Shown here: positions 44,836-54,190 of the stretch, piece by piece
Position numbering within the stretch: position 1 is the stretch's first letter
Layout of the letters: each line of letters starts with the position of its first letter
NCBI RefSeq assembly: GCF_024721155.1
Contig: NZ_JAHVAP010000003.1
Coordinates: 620,001-684,000, forward strand
Source of the DNA: Mucilaginibacter phenanthrenivorans
Lineage (GTDB): Bacteria > Bacteroidota > Bacteroidia > Sphingobacteriales > Sphingobacteriaceae
Length of the DNA stretch: 64,000 nt
Direction of reading: 5' to 3'
Program-made: the position numbers and the translations under genes
Notes under the pieces: generated by a model
Told to the model about the DNA's origin: nothing
The model's input: only the letters and a program-made list of their open reading frames with translations
Databases searched by the model: none

Positions 44836-44858
44836 GATCCCATCGGGATTCGAACCAA
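44836..44858 (-). repeat. Orphan tRNA 3'-end fragment (candidate attachment site)
   Basis: On minus: GGTTCGAATCCCGATGGGAT then CA, the T-loop, T-stem 3' strand, acceptor strand and A73 of a tRNA. The rest of the tRNA is absent: the 5' T-stem strand already mismatches. It fits the short tRNA duplicates left by tRNA-targeting integrases. The parent tRNA is not in the window. Confidence 0.6.
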
Positions 44859-45064
44859 TATTAGCTCCTGCGGGCCAATTTTTTTGCTGAAAATTAGCAA
44901 TTTATATAAGTTCTGATTGAACAAGAAGTAAATTTTTCAACTTGTCAAACTGCGTAAATCCGCTAAGAAAGGGTTCGAAAAGCTTCCCCTACGGGCTACA
45001 AACTCTCCCATCTATGTGATAAGCATGGGAGATCATCTAAGAAAAGTTTTTATTAAAGCCCCCG

Positions 45065-45130
45065 GCTACCGCAAGCGTTTTGTCGCTGCCGCAAGGCTCC
45101 TGCCTTGTGGCCCGGGTTTAGGTAGCCAAC
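45065..45130 (+). repeat. REP element 3
   Basis: GCTACCGCAAGCG, GTCGCTGCCGCAAGGCTCC, GCCTTGTGGCCCG: the same family as REP 1 and 2, about 5 kb from the RAYT gene. Confidence 0.75.
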
Positions 45131-45189
45131 ACGCTATGTTGCAAAATGTTGTGAAGCGCAAAATAAAAATTTATGGTTAGCAAAAAGAT

Positions 45190-45300
45190 ACGTTAGCGAT
45201 AGAAACGGATACCGGCCACTTCGAGGGCCTCAGTGCAGGCCGCGCTTAAGGCTTGCAGACGTATGAGTGCATAGCGCGGCCCCGCTCCTATCAGCGGGGA
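45190..45300 (+). repeat. Structured GC-rich element (GGATACCGGCC ... GCGCGGCCCCGCT)
   Basis: GTTAGCGATAGAAACGGAT, ACCGGCC, CTTGCAG, ATAGCGCGGCCCCGCT, closing with the hairpin CCCCGCT/AGCGGGG at 45280-45299. It resembles GC-rich structured intergenic elements common in Bacteroidota, possibly the flavo-1 RNA candidate motif. That identity is a guess. Confidence 0.45.
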
Positions 45301-45430
45301 AACGTCCAGGAAGAACTATCCAAAAAACGGCCTAAACATTCCTGCAGAATATAGATATGCGGTATAACATCTGCGGGCAATACCCACTGATTTAACTGCC
45401 AACTGCCAACTCAAAACTGCCAACTGATCT

Positions 45431-47983
45431 CTACTGCCCTACCATAAAAACGGCATTGCTCAGCAGCAGCTTGCCATTTTCCCAAAAGCTGCGGAAGATA
45501 GGATCATCCACCAGGTATACTACAGAGCCGCGGCCCATGGATTGCACACCAAGCAATAAACCGTCCTTAATTTTTTCCTTGCTTTTTTGGCCTACAAAGC
45601 CCGATACAAGTCCATCCTTCTTAACGGTTCCTACGCTGAAGCCGTCATCACCCATGAAATCGTAAATATCGTCGCTTAGTTTTATGGAGTAATAATATTT
45701 GGGCAATCCAAAGCCAAGCGGATGGGTGTTATCCAGGTTAATTTTATAGATGGCTCCCGGCACACTTGAGCGCAATGCATCACGGTCGCGGGATTCGTAT
45801 GACACCAATTCAGGCTCCTTAGCCTTCGAATCGGCCTTATCATCCTTTTTCTCCTCCTTCTTTTTTATCAGGAAGCCTTTTTTGTCGACCAACTGGGCTA
45901 CTGCATTTTGAATGGCAATCAGCTTACCACCATCTCGGATCCAGCTTTGCAGTTTATCAGATGGGAAACCATCATAGTTACCATCAGGAAATATCGCTAC
46001 ATCAAAATCAGAAAGACGCGCCCTGGTCATGTCCTGGTAACGCACCAGGGTGATAGGATAACCTATCTGCTGTTCAAAAAAGTGCCACACCTCGCCCATC
46101 GCCTCTGAAGATACATCATCGCCTGCAGCCAGCATTACCCGCGGCTGGCGGATATACCTGATGACATCCGAACCAAGGTCGTTCCCCTTTTCCACAAAAC
46201 CCGACATTAATGGCGTAAGGTCCTGGTTAAGCGAGGTGGCTATTTTTGCAACAATGTCGTCAAAATCCGACCGGCCATTTCCGGCACGCGTTATCAGTAG
46301 CGATCCCGCAGCAAAACTTTTGCCTGCTGCCTGGAACGGCTTCTCGGAATAACGCACCTTGATATTATTTTTTATCAGTGCAGCTAAAAACCGCACATCG
46401 TTTACCGATTGCCAGGTGGAAACATAAGCATAAGCGTGCGTATTAACCAGCACCTGCGGTTTGGCAGCGCTAAAAGTTGAACTAACCGGCTTTAACGACT
46501 CCTTTACGCCATAGGCTTTCAACCCATAAACGTAGGGTAACGACCATGCGGTAATGTCATAGGTGTTTGAATCGGCAACAAAGGTTTTAGGTTCCAGCAA
46601 TACATTCAATAACACTGATTTGGGCTGATAGGCATTAATCACCAAATCGTTAGGATCAACATTATATTGCTCGGTCTTGCCGGTTGCATAATCATAGCCA
46701 TTAACGCTGCTTTTTAAGCCAAAGCCGTACTGAATGCCATTCCTGTCGAGCAGTTTGGCTAAGGCATTTACCTTATCAACGTTTTCGTTTTTAATGATGT
46801 AGGTTTTGTATTCGCCCGGCGGGTTGGCCTTGCTGTTGTCATAAAACTTTTTAAACTCGTCCAATAGTTTTTGTGAATAGGCCGATGCCGTTTCAACCGT
46901 GCTTAAACTGGTTGAATGGTGATGCGCCACGCGATCAACCAAAGTTAAGGTATCGCCGGTACGGGTAAGCACCGCCAAACCAGCGCTGATCCCACCCTGC
47001 TCATAGGTCATGCCGATGGAGCCGTTATAAATGGGGTAGGTATCGCCATAAGATGGGTACAATAGGTCAAACTCCTGCTTGGTGAAATATAGCCAGCCGT
47101 TCTGGTCGAAATATTTGGCGTTGTTTTTACCAATGGTTGTCTGCATTTCGCGCTGCCATGGGGTAATCACTTTATGGAAGGGCTCGGCAGCCGGGGCAAA
47201 ATAATAGGGTGCATTGTAGCCCTGTTCGTGGTAATCCACATGTACTTCGGGCAGCCATTGATTGAATAGTGCTAAACGGGCCTGTGTTTCCTTTTGTGTT
47301 TGCCATGCCCAGTCGCGGTTAAGGTCGAAATAATAATGATTTATCCTGCCGCCGGGCCATGGCTCTGAATGCTCGCGCGATGACGGGTTAGCGTCCGGAG
47401 TAGCGCCCTTTACTGAATTGTAAAAATTCACATAACGGTCGCGGCCATCAGGGTTAAGGCAGGGATCAATAACTACTACCGTATTTTTTAACCAGGGTTG
47501 GGTACGGGTGTTCGACGGATCGACCATGTCATACAAGGTCCACATGGCAGCTTCGGATGATGCAGGCTCGTTGCCGTGTACATTATAGCTTAGCCAGCAA
47601 ATGACAGGTGTGTTAGTAGTAGCAGGTGATGAAGTGGCAGCGTTTTTTATGTTAATGTCGTTACCAACCTTATTTATAGTGGTTTCAAGTCCCGCCAGGC
47701 GTAAATTATTTACCCTGATTTCTTCCAACTTGCCTATGTTTTCGTCCGATGCGACGAACATCGCCAATAGCGGTTTGCCCTCGTTTGTTGAGCCGTACTG
47801 AACCAGCTTTACGTTCTTAGACGCACTTGCCACGTATTTAAAATATTCTACAATCCGGTAATGCGGCGTAAACCGTTCGCCTAACTTATAACCTAAAAAT
47901 TTCTCGGGCGATTGGATTTCCTGCGCAAAGGCAGTACAAAAAACACCTACTAAAATAAATGACAGGAGTAGTTTTTTTATCAT
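45431..47983 (-). CDS. M14-family zinc metallocarboxypeptidase, secreted
   Basis: 850 residues. Signal peptide MIKKLLLSFILVGVFCTAFA; peptidase domain about 40-380. Zinc ligands lie in NVHGNEPASSE (His and Glu) and DYHEQGYN (His); the arginine-bearing segment DPCLNPDGRDRY and the catalytic Glu region GMTYEQGG are present. The C-terminal 450 residues include a class I glutamine-amidotransferase-like part (VAIFPDGNYDGFPSDKLQSW) followed by a beta domain. It likely trims peptides in the periplasm or outside the cell. It is convergent with nothing and divergent from the hybrid regulator. Confidence 0.92.
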   Translation of the reverse strand: MIKKLLLSFILVGVFCTAFAQEIQSPEKFLGYKLGERFTPHYRIVEYFKYVASASKNVKLVQYGSTNEGKPLLAMFVASDENIGKLEEIRVNNLRLAGLETTINKVGNDINIKNAATSSPATTNTPVICWLSYNVHGNEPASSEAAMWTLYDMVDPSNTRTQPWLKNTVVVIDPCLNPDGRDRYVNFYNSVKGATPDANPSSREHSEPWPGGRINHYYFDLNRDWAWQTQKETQARLALFNQWLPEVHVDYHEQGYNAPYYFAPAAEPFHKVITPWQREMQTTIGKNNAKYFDQNGWLYFTKQEFDLLYPSYGDTYPIYNGSIGMTYEQGGISAGLAVLTRTGDTLTLVDRVAHHHSTSLSTVETASAYSQKLLDEFKKFYDNSKANPPGEYKTYIIKNENVDKVNALAKLLDRNGIQYGFGLKSSVNGYDYATGKTEQYNVDPNDLVINAYQPKSVLLNVLLEPKTFVADSNTYDITAWSLPYVYGLKAYGVKESLKPVSSTFSAAKPQVLVNTHAYAYVSTWQSVNDVRFLAALIKNNIKVRYSEKPFQAAGKSFAAGSLLITRAGNGRSDFDDIVAKIATSLNQDLTPLMSGFVEKGNDLGSDVIRYIRQPRVMLAAGDDVSSEAMGEVWHFFEQQIGYPITLVRYQDMTRARLSDFDVAIFPDGNYDGFPSDKLQSWIRDGGKLIAIQNAVAQLVDKKGFLIKKKEEKKDDKADSKAKEPELVSYESRDRDALRSSVPGAIYKINLDNTHPLGFGLPKYYYSIKLSDDIYDFMGDDGFSVGTVKKDGLVSGFVGQKSKEKIKDGLLLGVQSMGRGSVVYLVDDPIFRSFWENGKLLLSNAVFMVGQ

Positions 47984-48151
47984 GGATGCAGAATAAGTAA
48001 ATGCTAATATAAAATTAAAAAATGAATATCACGGAACCAATCATGAATGTGACCAAAGCCGTCGAACTTATAACAAGTGTTTGATTCCCGGCGTTAAATC
48101 ATTATTTTTGAAAGAGAGAAATTTATTGATCTTCTACCTATTATCAGTAAT

Positions 48152-51073
48152 ATGTTTTCAAACAAGGCCGTATTGTGCGTTCTATTATGGTGTGCTTTGT
48201 CGTGCATCGCCGGTGGATCATACGGGCAGCACGCTACTGCAATACGCGGCAGTGATTTTGGTAAACATAACCAGATCTTCTTTGATGATTCACTTTGGTT
48301 TTTCCATCCCGGCGAATTGCCCGGCGGTAAGCATGCAACCAATACAGCGGGGTGGGATACCCTTCATCGTACTTCTTTTGGCAAAACGAATGCGCCCCTT
48401 CGATGGCAGGGCATGGGCTGGTTTGGTTTATGGATAAGGGCGGATACGGGGCTGGTAAACAGGAAACTTTATCTCAGCATTAATCACGATGGCGCTTCCG
48501 AAATCTTCATGGATGGCAAACCCATAGGCGGTTACGGCAAGGTTGGCCATTCGGCACAGCAAATGGAGGCTATTCGTGCCCCAAGAGAGCTGATCCCGCT
48601 TTGGCTTGCCGATACCCGCCCTCACCTGCTCGCTATTCGTTATTCAAATTTCTTTGGAGTTTTCCCCAATTTTTGGGGTTTCCAGCTTTCTATAGGTGAT
48701 TATGCAAGACGTGCCGAAAAAACAAGCGCGAGCAAAAAATTATTCGACTATTTGCCCATGTTTGCTGCCGCACAGCTGATACTGGGCCTGCTGCATTTCC
48801 TGTTTTTCCTTTTTTACCCAAGGCAAAAGCTCAACGCATATTACGCGTTGTTTGTGTTGCTGATCGGGATCAATGGTATTGCTGTTTACCAGTTTTACCT
48901 AACGCCGTATCCATCGGTGCAATACTTTGCCGATTTTACAACGTCGGCGTGTAAAGTATTGATCATGTGGTCCGCAGTGATTTTGCTTTACGTACTCAAT
49001 TATCGCCGGATCCCGCGTTGGCGCATCGCCGCCTTAACGGGCATTACCCTTTTTTACCTTACAGGGTATATTTTAAGGTTTTGGGTTTTTAGAGTGGAAA
49101 CATGGGATGGTTATTTTTCAGTAGCTTATATTGTTTGCATGATGGATGGCCTGTGGTCGGTAGCACAGGTTATAAAAAGGAAGCAAAAGGATGCCTGGCT
49201 TATTGGCATTGGGGTAAGCGCCATCATACTGGTTTTTCTTTTCGCCTGGGACGATACGTTTACTGTGTGGCACTATGGCAGTAACTCCATGCGCTTGTTT
49301 GTAATGGGCGCTGGGTCCCTTGTTTTGCCCCTATGCTTATCGCTTTATCTTGCGCTTGATTTTGCCCGTACCAACCAGGAGCTTACTTCAAAGCTCCGCG
49401 AGGTGGAAAACCTGTCGGCCCAGGCCCTTGCCCAGGAAACCGAGAAAACAGAACTGGTAGCCACCGAAGCCCGAAGACTGGAACAAATTGTGCAGCTACG
49501 CACCGCCGAACTGAAAGAGCAGGCCGATAAACTACTGGAACTGGACGCGGTAAAGTCGAGGTTTTTCACCAACATTACCCACGAGTTTAAAACCCCGCTA
49601 ACGCTGATCATGAACCCGGCTAAGGAATTGCTGCATAAACCTGATGGGGATGCCAATAAAAACCTTAGACTGATCATTAGCAATGCCGAACGATTGCTAC
49701 AGTTGATTAACCAATTGCTGGATTTAAGCAAGGCAGAAAACGGGCTTATGGAAGTAAACCTGGCACCGGTAGACCTGGTAGCGCTTGTGAAACTGCATAC
49801 CCTCTCCTACGAATCGCTGGCGTTACAAAAAGGCATCACCCTGCGCTTTACCGCCGACCGGGACGCCTTATGGTTATTGACCGACCGGGATAAAATGGAT
49901 AAGATAATCTTAAATATCCTCTCAAACTCGCTAAAGTTTACCGACAAAGGGAAGGTGGCAATTACCTTGCGCCAAAATGCTGAAGCGCCCGGCAATGCCT
50001 TCATTCTCACGGTCACAGACACCGGGAAAGGAATCCCAGCGGCTAAGGTACCGTACATTTTTACGCGCTTTTACCAGGCAGACCCTTCAGATACCCGCTC
50101 AGCGGAGGGTACGGGTATCGGCCTGGCGCTTACTAAAGAGTTGGTAGAGCTGATGGGCGGGCAAATAGCAGTGGAAAGTAAAGAGGACCTGTTCACACAG
50201 ATCCGGATTGATATGCCGTACCAGGTTGCCGAGGCTATTGCTGAACCCGCGCTGGAAACATTACCTGATGATTTATTTACGCCGGTGGAAGATAGCGTTG
50301 AAGTATTGGTTGCCGATGAGGACAGCCCGCTGATCCTGTTGATTGAGGACCACCATGAACTGAGGGAGTTTATCCGGCAGTCGCTGGCCGGCCGGTACCG
50401 GTTAATTACCGCTGCCGATGGCGAGGAAGGTATAGCCCTTGGCCTGCAATACATCCCTAACCTGGTAATTACCGACTTGATGATGCCTAAGGTGAGTGGC
50501 TACGAAGTGAGCGAAACCCTTAAAACGGACCAGAAAACCAGCCATATCCCAGTCATCATCCTAACCGCAAAGGCCGACCTGAATAGCCGCATTCAAGGCA
50601 TTGAAACCGGGGCTGATGCCTACCTTGCAAAGCCATTTGAGCAACGGGAGTTGCTCGCCATTATTGAAAACCTTATCAGCGTGCGCGAGCAGTTACGCCT
50701 GCATTACAGCACCCGCGACTTTTGGCTTAAAGACACCTCTGCCCTGCCGTCGATTGAGCAGGATTTTATTGCGCGGGTACGCCAGGCTGTTGAAGGCCAC
50801 CTGGACGACGAGGGTTACAGCGCCGATCAGCTCGCTACAGATATAGGGCTTAGCCGCACACAATTACACCGCAAATTAAAGGGCCTCATTGGCCAGGCCC
50901 CCGGTGAACTCATTCGCATTGTTCGCCTGCAATACGCTCATGACTTGTTGGAGCGTCGTGTAGCAACAGTATCCGAGGTGGCCTATATGGTTGGCTTTGG
51001 CAGCCCTGCCAGTTTTTCGGCCAGTTTCTCGCGCCATTTCGGCTTTGCTCCAAGTAAGGTGGCAGAGGTTTAA
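48152..51073 (+). CDS. 7TM hybrid sensor kinase / receiver / AraC regulator
   Basis: 973 residues. Signal peptide (1-25), extracellular beta-sandwich (about 30-175, 7TMR-DISMED2-like), seven hydrophobic helices (about 195-405, 7TMR-DISM type), coiled coil (about 410-455), HisKA with phospho-His in TNITHEFKTPLT (about 477), HATPase (NILSNSLKF, DTGKGIP, GTGIGLAL; about 580-690), receiver with Asp in VITDLMMPKVSG (about 775) and an AraC HTH (about 860-973). It combines a whole phosphorelay and a DNA-binding output in one inner-membrane protein. The ligand and targets are unknown; the divergent peptidase gene is a candidate. Confidence 0.93.
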   Translation: MFSNKAVLCVLLWCALSCIAGGSYGQHATAIRGSDFGKHNQIFFDDSLWFFHPGELPGGKHATNTAGWDTLHRTSFGKTNAPLRWQGMGWFGLWIRADTGLVNRKLYLSINHDGASEIFMDGKPIGGYGKVGHSAQQMEAIRAPRELIPLWLADTRPHLLAIRYSNFFGVFPNFWGFQLSIGDYARRAEKTSASKKLFDYLPMFAAAQLILGLLHFLFFLFYPRQKLNAYYALFVLLIGINGIAVYQFYLTPYPSVQYFADFTTSACKVLIMWSAVILLYVLNYRRIPRWRIAALTGITLFYLTGYILRFWVFRVETWDGYFSVAYIVCMMDGLWSVAQVIKRKQKDAWLIGIGVSAIILVFLFAWDDTFTVWHYGSNSMRLFVMGAGSLVLPLCLSLYLALDFARTNQELTSKLREVENLSAQALAQETEKTELVATEARRLEQIVQLRTAELKEQADKLLELDAVKSRFFTNITHEFKTPLTLIMNPAKELLHKPDGDANKNLRLIISNAERLLQLINQLLDLSKAENGLMEVNLAPVDLVALVKLHTLSYESLALQKGITLRFTADRDALWLLTDRDKMDKIILNILSNSLKFTDKGKVAITLRQNAEAPGNAFILTVTDTGKGIPAAKVPYIFTRFYQADPSDTRSAEGTGIGLALTKELVELMGGQIAVESKEDLFTQIRIDMPYQVAEAIAEPALETLPDDLFTPVEDSVEVLVADEDSPLILLIEDHHELREFIRQSLAGRYRLITAADGEEGIALGLQYIPNLVITDLMMPKVSGYEVSETLKTDQKTSHIPVIILTAKADLNSRIQGIETGADAYLAKPFEQRELLAIIENLISVREQLRLHYSTRDFWLKDTSALPSIEQDFIARVRQAVEGHLDDEGYSADQLATDIGLSRTQLHRKLKGLIGQAPGELIRIVRLQYAHDLLERRVATVSEVAYMVGFGSPASFSASFSRHFGFAPSKVAEV

Positions 51074-51228
51074 TCTTTAACTATTACTTATATCTCTTTG
51101 TGTTTCCTTGAGAAATATTTTTAAGCATACGCTATACATCATTCAAAAAGATATTCGGGAGGTACGTAAAACAGGCAAAAATATAACTGTTAAATTCTCT
51201 TTCGTATCTTGCAGCAGATACTAAATCA

Positions 51229-52002
51229 ATGAATAGCAAAAAGAAAGGGGCGGATGCTTTATTGGTGAGTTTGAGGATCCTTAACCAGATAGGTGCATCC
51301 ATTCTTTCTGAGTTTACCATTGAGCAGATGATAGATACCGTTTATGAGCATGTTAATAAACTCATGGATGCCTATTCATTTGCCATAGGGATCTATAATC
51401 CGGTATCTGAGCGCATAGAATACATTGGCGCACGGGAAAACAACCAAAAATTGCCTGCTTTTTCTATTTATGCGCACAACCAGGAAAGGTTTTCGGGCTG
51501 GGTATTTACCCATCAAAAGGAATTGCTGATCAATGATTATGAAAAGGAGTACCTTTTATACCTTCCCCATGCCATTACACCAATGCAAGGGATCAATCCT
51601 GCTTCACTGATGTATATTCCTTTATTCATCAACAAAGAGATCATCGGATTACTTTCTGTACGAACCCTGGAAAAGAACGCCTACGGGCCGCAATCCATGG
51701 AAATCCTTAAAACACTGGCTGTATTTATCGCAAAAGCGATTGAAAACACCCGCGCATCAAACGGCGAAAAACCGGCCCCGGCAGAGGTTCCCCCAAGTTA
51801 TCATGCAGACCTGCTTTCTGCCAGGGAGCTTGATGTACTCAGCTTATTATCGAAAGGATTTACGAACCGCGCTATTGCTGATGACCTTTTTATTTCCCCG
51901 AATACGGTAAAAACACATACCATAAAAATTTATCAAAAACTGCAGGCCGGTAACCGCACGGAAGCAATTGTTAAAGCAAAAACATACGGATTGATCAAGT
52001 AA
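51229..52002 (+). CDS. GAF-domain LuxR-type transcriptional regulator
   Basis: 257 residues. A GAF sensory domain (about 10-165; EFTIEQMIDTVYEHVNKLMD and SLMYIPLFINKEIIGLLSV) is joined by a Pro-rich linker to a LuxR HTH (about 192-257; LSARELDVLSLLSKGFTNRA, ISPNTVKTHTIKIY). The small molecule sensed by GAF is unknown. It is 71 bases upstream of a cupin gene in the same direction, and YceI follows, so it may regulate this short run. Confidence 0.9.
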   Translation: MNSKKKGADALLVSLRILNQIGASILSEFTIEQMIDTVYEHVNKLMDAYSFAIGIYNPVSERIEYIGARENNQKLPAFSIYAHNQERFSGWVFTHQKELLINDYEKEYLLYLPHAITPMQGINPASLMYIPLFINKEIIGLLSVRTLEKNAYGPQSMEILKTLAVFIAKAIENTRASNGEKPAPAEVPPSYHADLLSARELDVLSLLSKGFTNRAIADDLFISPNTVKTHTIKIYQKLQAGNRTEAIVKAKTYGLIK

Positions 52003-52073
52003 AAATCATCCGTTTGGATGATTTATCGCCTGGCAATCGCTCTTAATTTTGGTTCATAAACAGCAATGGTTTT

Positions 52074-52574
52074 ATGAACATCAAATCAAATAATCTTCCT
52101 TTTCATATTTCCGGTGACCAAATGCTGGAACGCTCGCTCTGGTTCGGTCCAAACCTGGTAACTTTCCTGATCACATCGGCAGAGACGAACGGCGCTTTCG
52201 CGCTGATCAGGTGCGTACTGATAAAAGGTTTCGAACCTCCGCTCCATATCCATAGTAATGAAGATGAAAGCTCGTTTATCCTGGATGGCGAAATCGGGTA
52301 CCAGGCGGGGGACAGGGAGATCCATGCCAGGGCCGGCGATTTCGTTCATCTCCCTAAACTGGTGCCGCATACTTTTAAACCGACCACGGATACGGTAACG
52401 TTGCTCCTGCTGATCACACCGGGCGGATTTGAGGCTATGTTCAGGCAGTGCAGCCGGCCCGCAATAGAATTCGCGCTCCCCCCGGTTACAGGCGAAAAAC
52501 CTAATGCTTCCTTCTTTGAATTGATGACAAGGGCCAACAAAGACCTCGGCGTTCTTTTGCTACCCGACCTATAG
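52074..52574 (+). CDS. Cupin-domain protein (quercetinase-like)
   Basis: 166 residues. Cupin motif 1 HIHSNEDESSFILDGEIGYQ with the metal-ligand pattern H-x-H-x5-E, and motif 2 GDFVHLPKLVPHTFKP with the second His. Small single-domain cupins bind a divalent metal and act as dioxygenases, isomerases or binding proteins. The opening part MLERSLWFGPNLVTFL is typical of quercetin-2,3-dioxygenase-like proteins. Substrate unknown. Confidence 0.85.
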   Translation: MNIKSNNLPFHISGDQMLERSLWFGPNLVTFLITSAETNGAFALIRCVLIKGFEPPLHIHSNEDESSFILDGEIGYQAGDREIHARAGDFVHLPKLVPHTFKPTTDTVTLLLLITPGGFEAMFRQCSRPAIEFALPPVTGEKPNASFFELMTRANKDLGVLLLPDL

Positions 52575-52620
52575 CATAATATAATCTGTCACATCTTTTA
52601 AACATCAAATTACCAATACC

Positions 52621-53226
52621 ATGAAAAAAACATTATCAATTCTGCTGCTGATCGGGTTATCAGCCTGTACTAAAGACATACAGCAACCCTTGACCTTTGT
52701 GGTCAATAGCAGCACTTCAAAAATCGGGTGGAAAGGCTCAGCAAGCGATCACTCACATATCGGGTCTTTTGACTTGAACGGAACCGTAATCACCAATCCT
52801 GACGGAACGGTTAAGAGCGGGGATTTCACCATACCCGTTGCCTCTATCATGGACTATGATCTGACTGATCCGGCCAAACAGCAATTGCTTGATGACCTTA
52901 AGAGCGCTAACTTCTTTAAGATAGCAACCTACCCGGATACCAAATTTCACATCACCGGCGTCGCGCCTTATAGAGGTACAGACACCAGCGCCGTTCAAGG
53001 TGCCAATTACCTGATGACCGGAGATTTTACCATGACAGGGGAGACACATGAGCTGTCTTTTCCGGTAAAGATCGGCCGAACTGCCGACAGCTTAAAAACC
53101 GAGGCAAAATTTAAACTCGATCGCACCAAATGGGGAATGAACATTTATAACGACCCTTCAAAACCACTTTATATTTATCCTGATGTGAATATCAGCTTAC
53201 ACATCCTGGCGGCCAGATCAAAATGA
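52621..53226 (+). CDS. YceI-family lipoprotein
   Basis: 201 residues. Lipobox GLSAC near residue 16 (MKKTLSILLLIGLSAC), then the YceI beta-barrel (about 25-198): TSKIGWKGSASDHSHIGSFD, YPDTKFHITGV and FDRTKWGMN-like (LDRTKWGMNIYND). YceI proteins bind isoprenoid-type lipids. It lies 46 bases after the cupin gene. The stop overlaps the beginning of a longer frame that I do not use. Confidence 0.92.
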   Translation: MKKTLSILLLIGLSACTKDIQQPLTFVVNSSTSKIGWKGSASDHSHIGSFDLNGTVITNPDGTVKSGDFTIPVASIMDYDLTDPAKQQLLDDLKSANFFKIATYPDTKFHITGVAPYRGTDTSAVQGANYLMTGDFTMTGETHELSFPVKIGRTADSLKTEAKFKLDRTKWGMNIYNDPSKPLYIYPDVNISLHILAARSK

Positions 53227-53258
53227 GATGCTATGTCCCGAAACGGGCGCGTTGCAAC

Positions 53259-53323
53259 GCAACAAACTCGAAAGCATTTGCAACATACGCGAAAGTAACT
53301 TTTGGGTGGGATATGTTTCTTTG
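53259..53323 (+). promoter_or_regulatory. Tandem operator plus promoter, copy 1
   Basis: GCAACAAACTCGAAAGCAT at 53259-53277 and GCAACATACGCGAAAGTAA at 53280-53298 (21-base period), then TTTCTTTG at 53316-53323 as the -7 element. The same arrangement recurs at 54804-54868. It sits upstream of the lipoprotein ATG at 53403 and argues against the longer frame that would run through it. Confidence 0.7.
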
Positions 53324-53402
53324 TGAAGCAATTGCAACTGCATTAAAACCTCTAGTGATAATGTTTGGCGCGGTTTCAAATCAACAAATATTCTTATCTA
53401 CC

Positions 53403-53903
53403 ATGAAAAACCTAAAAACAACCTTAGCGATACCATTTATCATGATACTAGGCTGTGCGATATTTGCCGGATGCAACTTTAGCACCGGTGCCAAAAAAGA
53501 CCTCCGCACCGGCTTGTCGTTCAACTACAATGGCTTTATCGTGCAGGATGTTTTATTGATTGACCCGGCTAATAAACCCATGACCGATAATAAGGTGCAA
53601 TTGAATACCCGGATAGCTATAGCAGCCTTTGGCATACACAATTATGGGCTTAAGGATGGCAAGGTTTTCCCGGGGATGATGCTTTTGGTGACCGATAAAA
53701 AAGGAACCCCGGTACTTAACGCCGCCGACCTGTTTGCCGGTGGCCAGGGCTATCCCCCTGCAAACGCTACCGAACTGCGTGGTGATATCACCATTGCAAA
53801 GCCAATGACAGCCGGGGAAACCTATCACGTAAAAGTGCACATCTGGGACAAGGTGAAAGCAGATAATGAAATCAATATTGAAACAGACCTCGTCGTACAG
53901 TAA
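53403..53903 (+). CDS. Putative lipoprotein of unknown function
   Basis: 166 residues from the ATG at 53403 (MKNLKTTLAIPFIMILG). Lipobox IFAGC at about 23. The mature part is beta-rich with Asp/Asn-containing loops (GLSFNYNGFIVQDVLLIDPA, ATELRGDITIAKPMTAGETY). No known family. The preceding tandem operator suggests regulated expression shared with the class C hydrolase gene downstream. Confidence 0.7.
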   Translation: MKNLKTTLAIPFIMILGCAIFAGCNFSTGAKKDLRTGLSFNYNGFIVQDVLLIDPANKPMTDNKVQLNTRIAIAAFGIHNYGLKDGKVFPGMMLLVTDKKGTPVLNAADLFAGGQGYPPANATELRGDITIAKPMTAGETYHVKVHIWDKVKADNEINIETDLVVQ

Positions 53904-53947
53904 GTTATTATACACCTCAAATTTTTTAACCATTTAAATTATTTACC

Positions 53948-54172
53948 ATGGCCATTTTATTGCCGAGAAAACCGACCCTTATTTGCCTGGTAGTGCTGGG
54001 CCCCATTTGCGTGGTGGACGGCATTGTCAAAAAAAACACCCAGGAGATCCTGGCAATGTTGGCCGTATTCATATTCGCCATAGTAACCCTGATTATGGAC
54101 AGCAAAAAAAAGAAAAAGCTTATAAATAAAAATGAACGGGAACATAGCAATCCCGTTAACCCAAACCGATAA
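53948..54172 (+). CDS. Small two-helix membrane protein
   Basis: 74 residues: two hydrophobic segments (TLICLVVLGPICVVDGIV and ILAMLAVFIFAIVTLIM) and a basic C-terminal tail (DSKKKKKLINKN). It lies 45 bases after the lipoprotein gene and 19 bases before the next gene, in the same direction, which supports a real operon member. Function unknown. Confidence 0.6.
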   Translation: MAILLPRKPTLICLVVLGPICVVDGIVKKNTQEILAMLAVFIFAIVTLIMDSKKKKKLINKNEREHSNPVNPNR

Positions 54173-54190
54173 ACCTTAACAAACACCATT

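Larger units (their letters stand above)
44859..45430. other. Repeat-rich intergenic region
   Basis: Contains a 7-bp hairpin CTCCCAT/ATGGGAG at 45004-45031, REP element 3, the GGATACCGGCC element and an AACTGCCAACT quasi-repeat at 45397-45426. No gene is supported. Confidence 0.6.

Noticed and set aside
53223..53402. 60-residue N-terminal extension of the lipoprotein
   Set aside because: It runs through the tandem operator and promoter, and the signal peptide begins at 53403.
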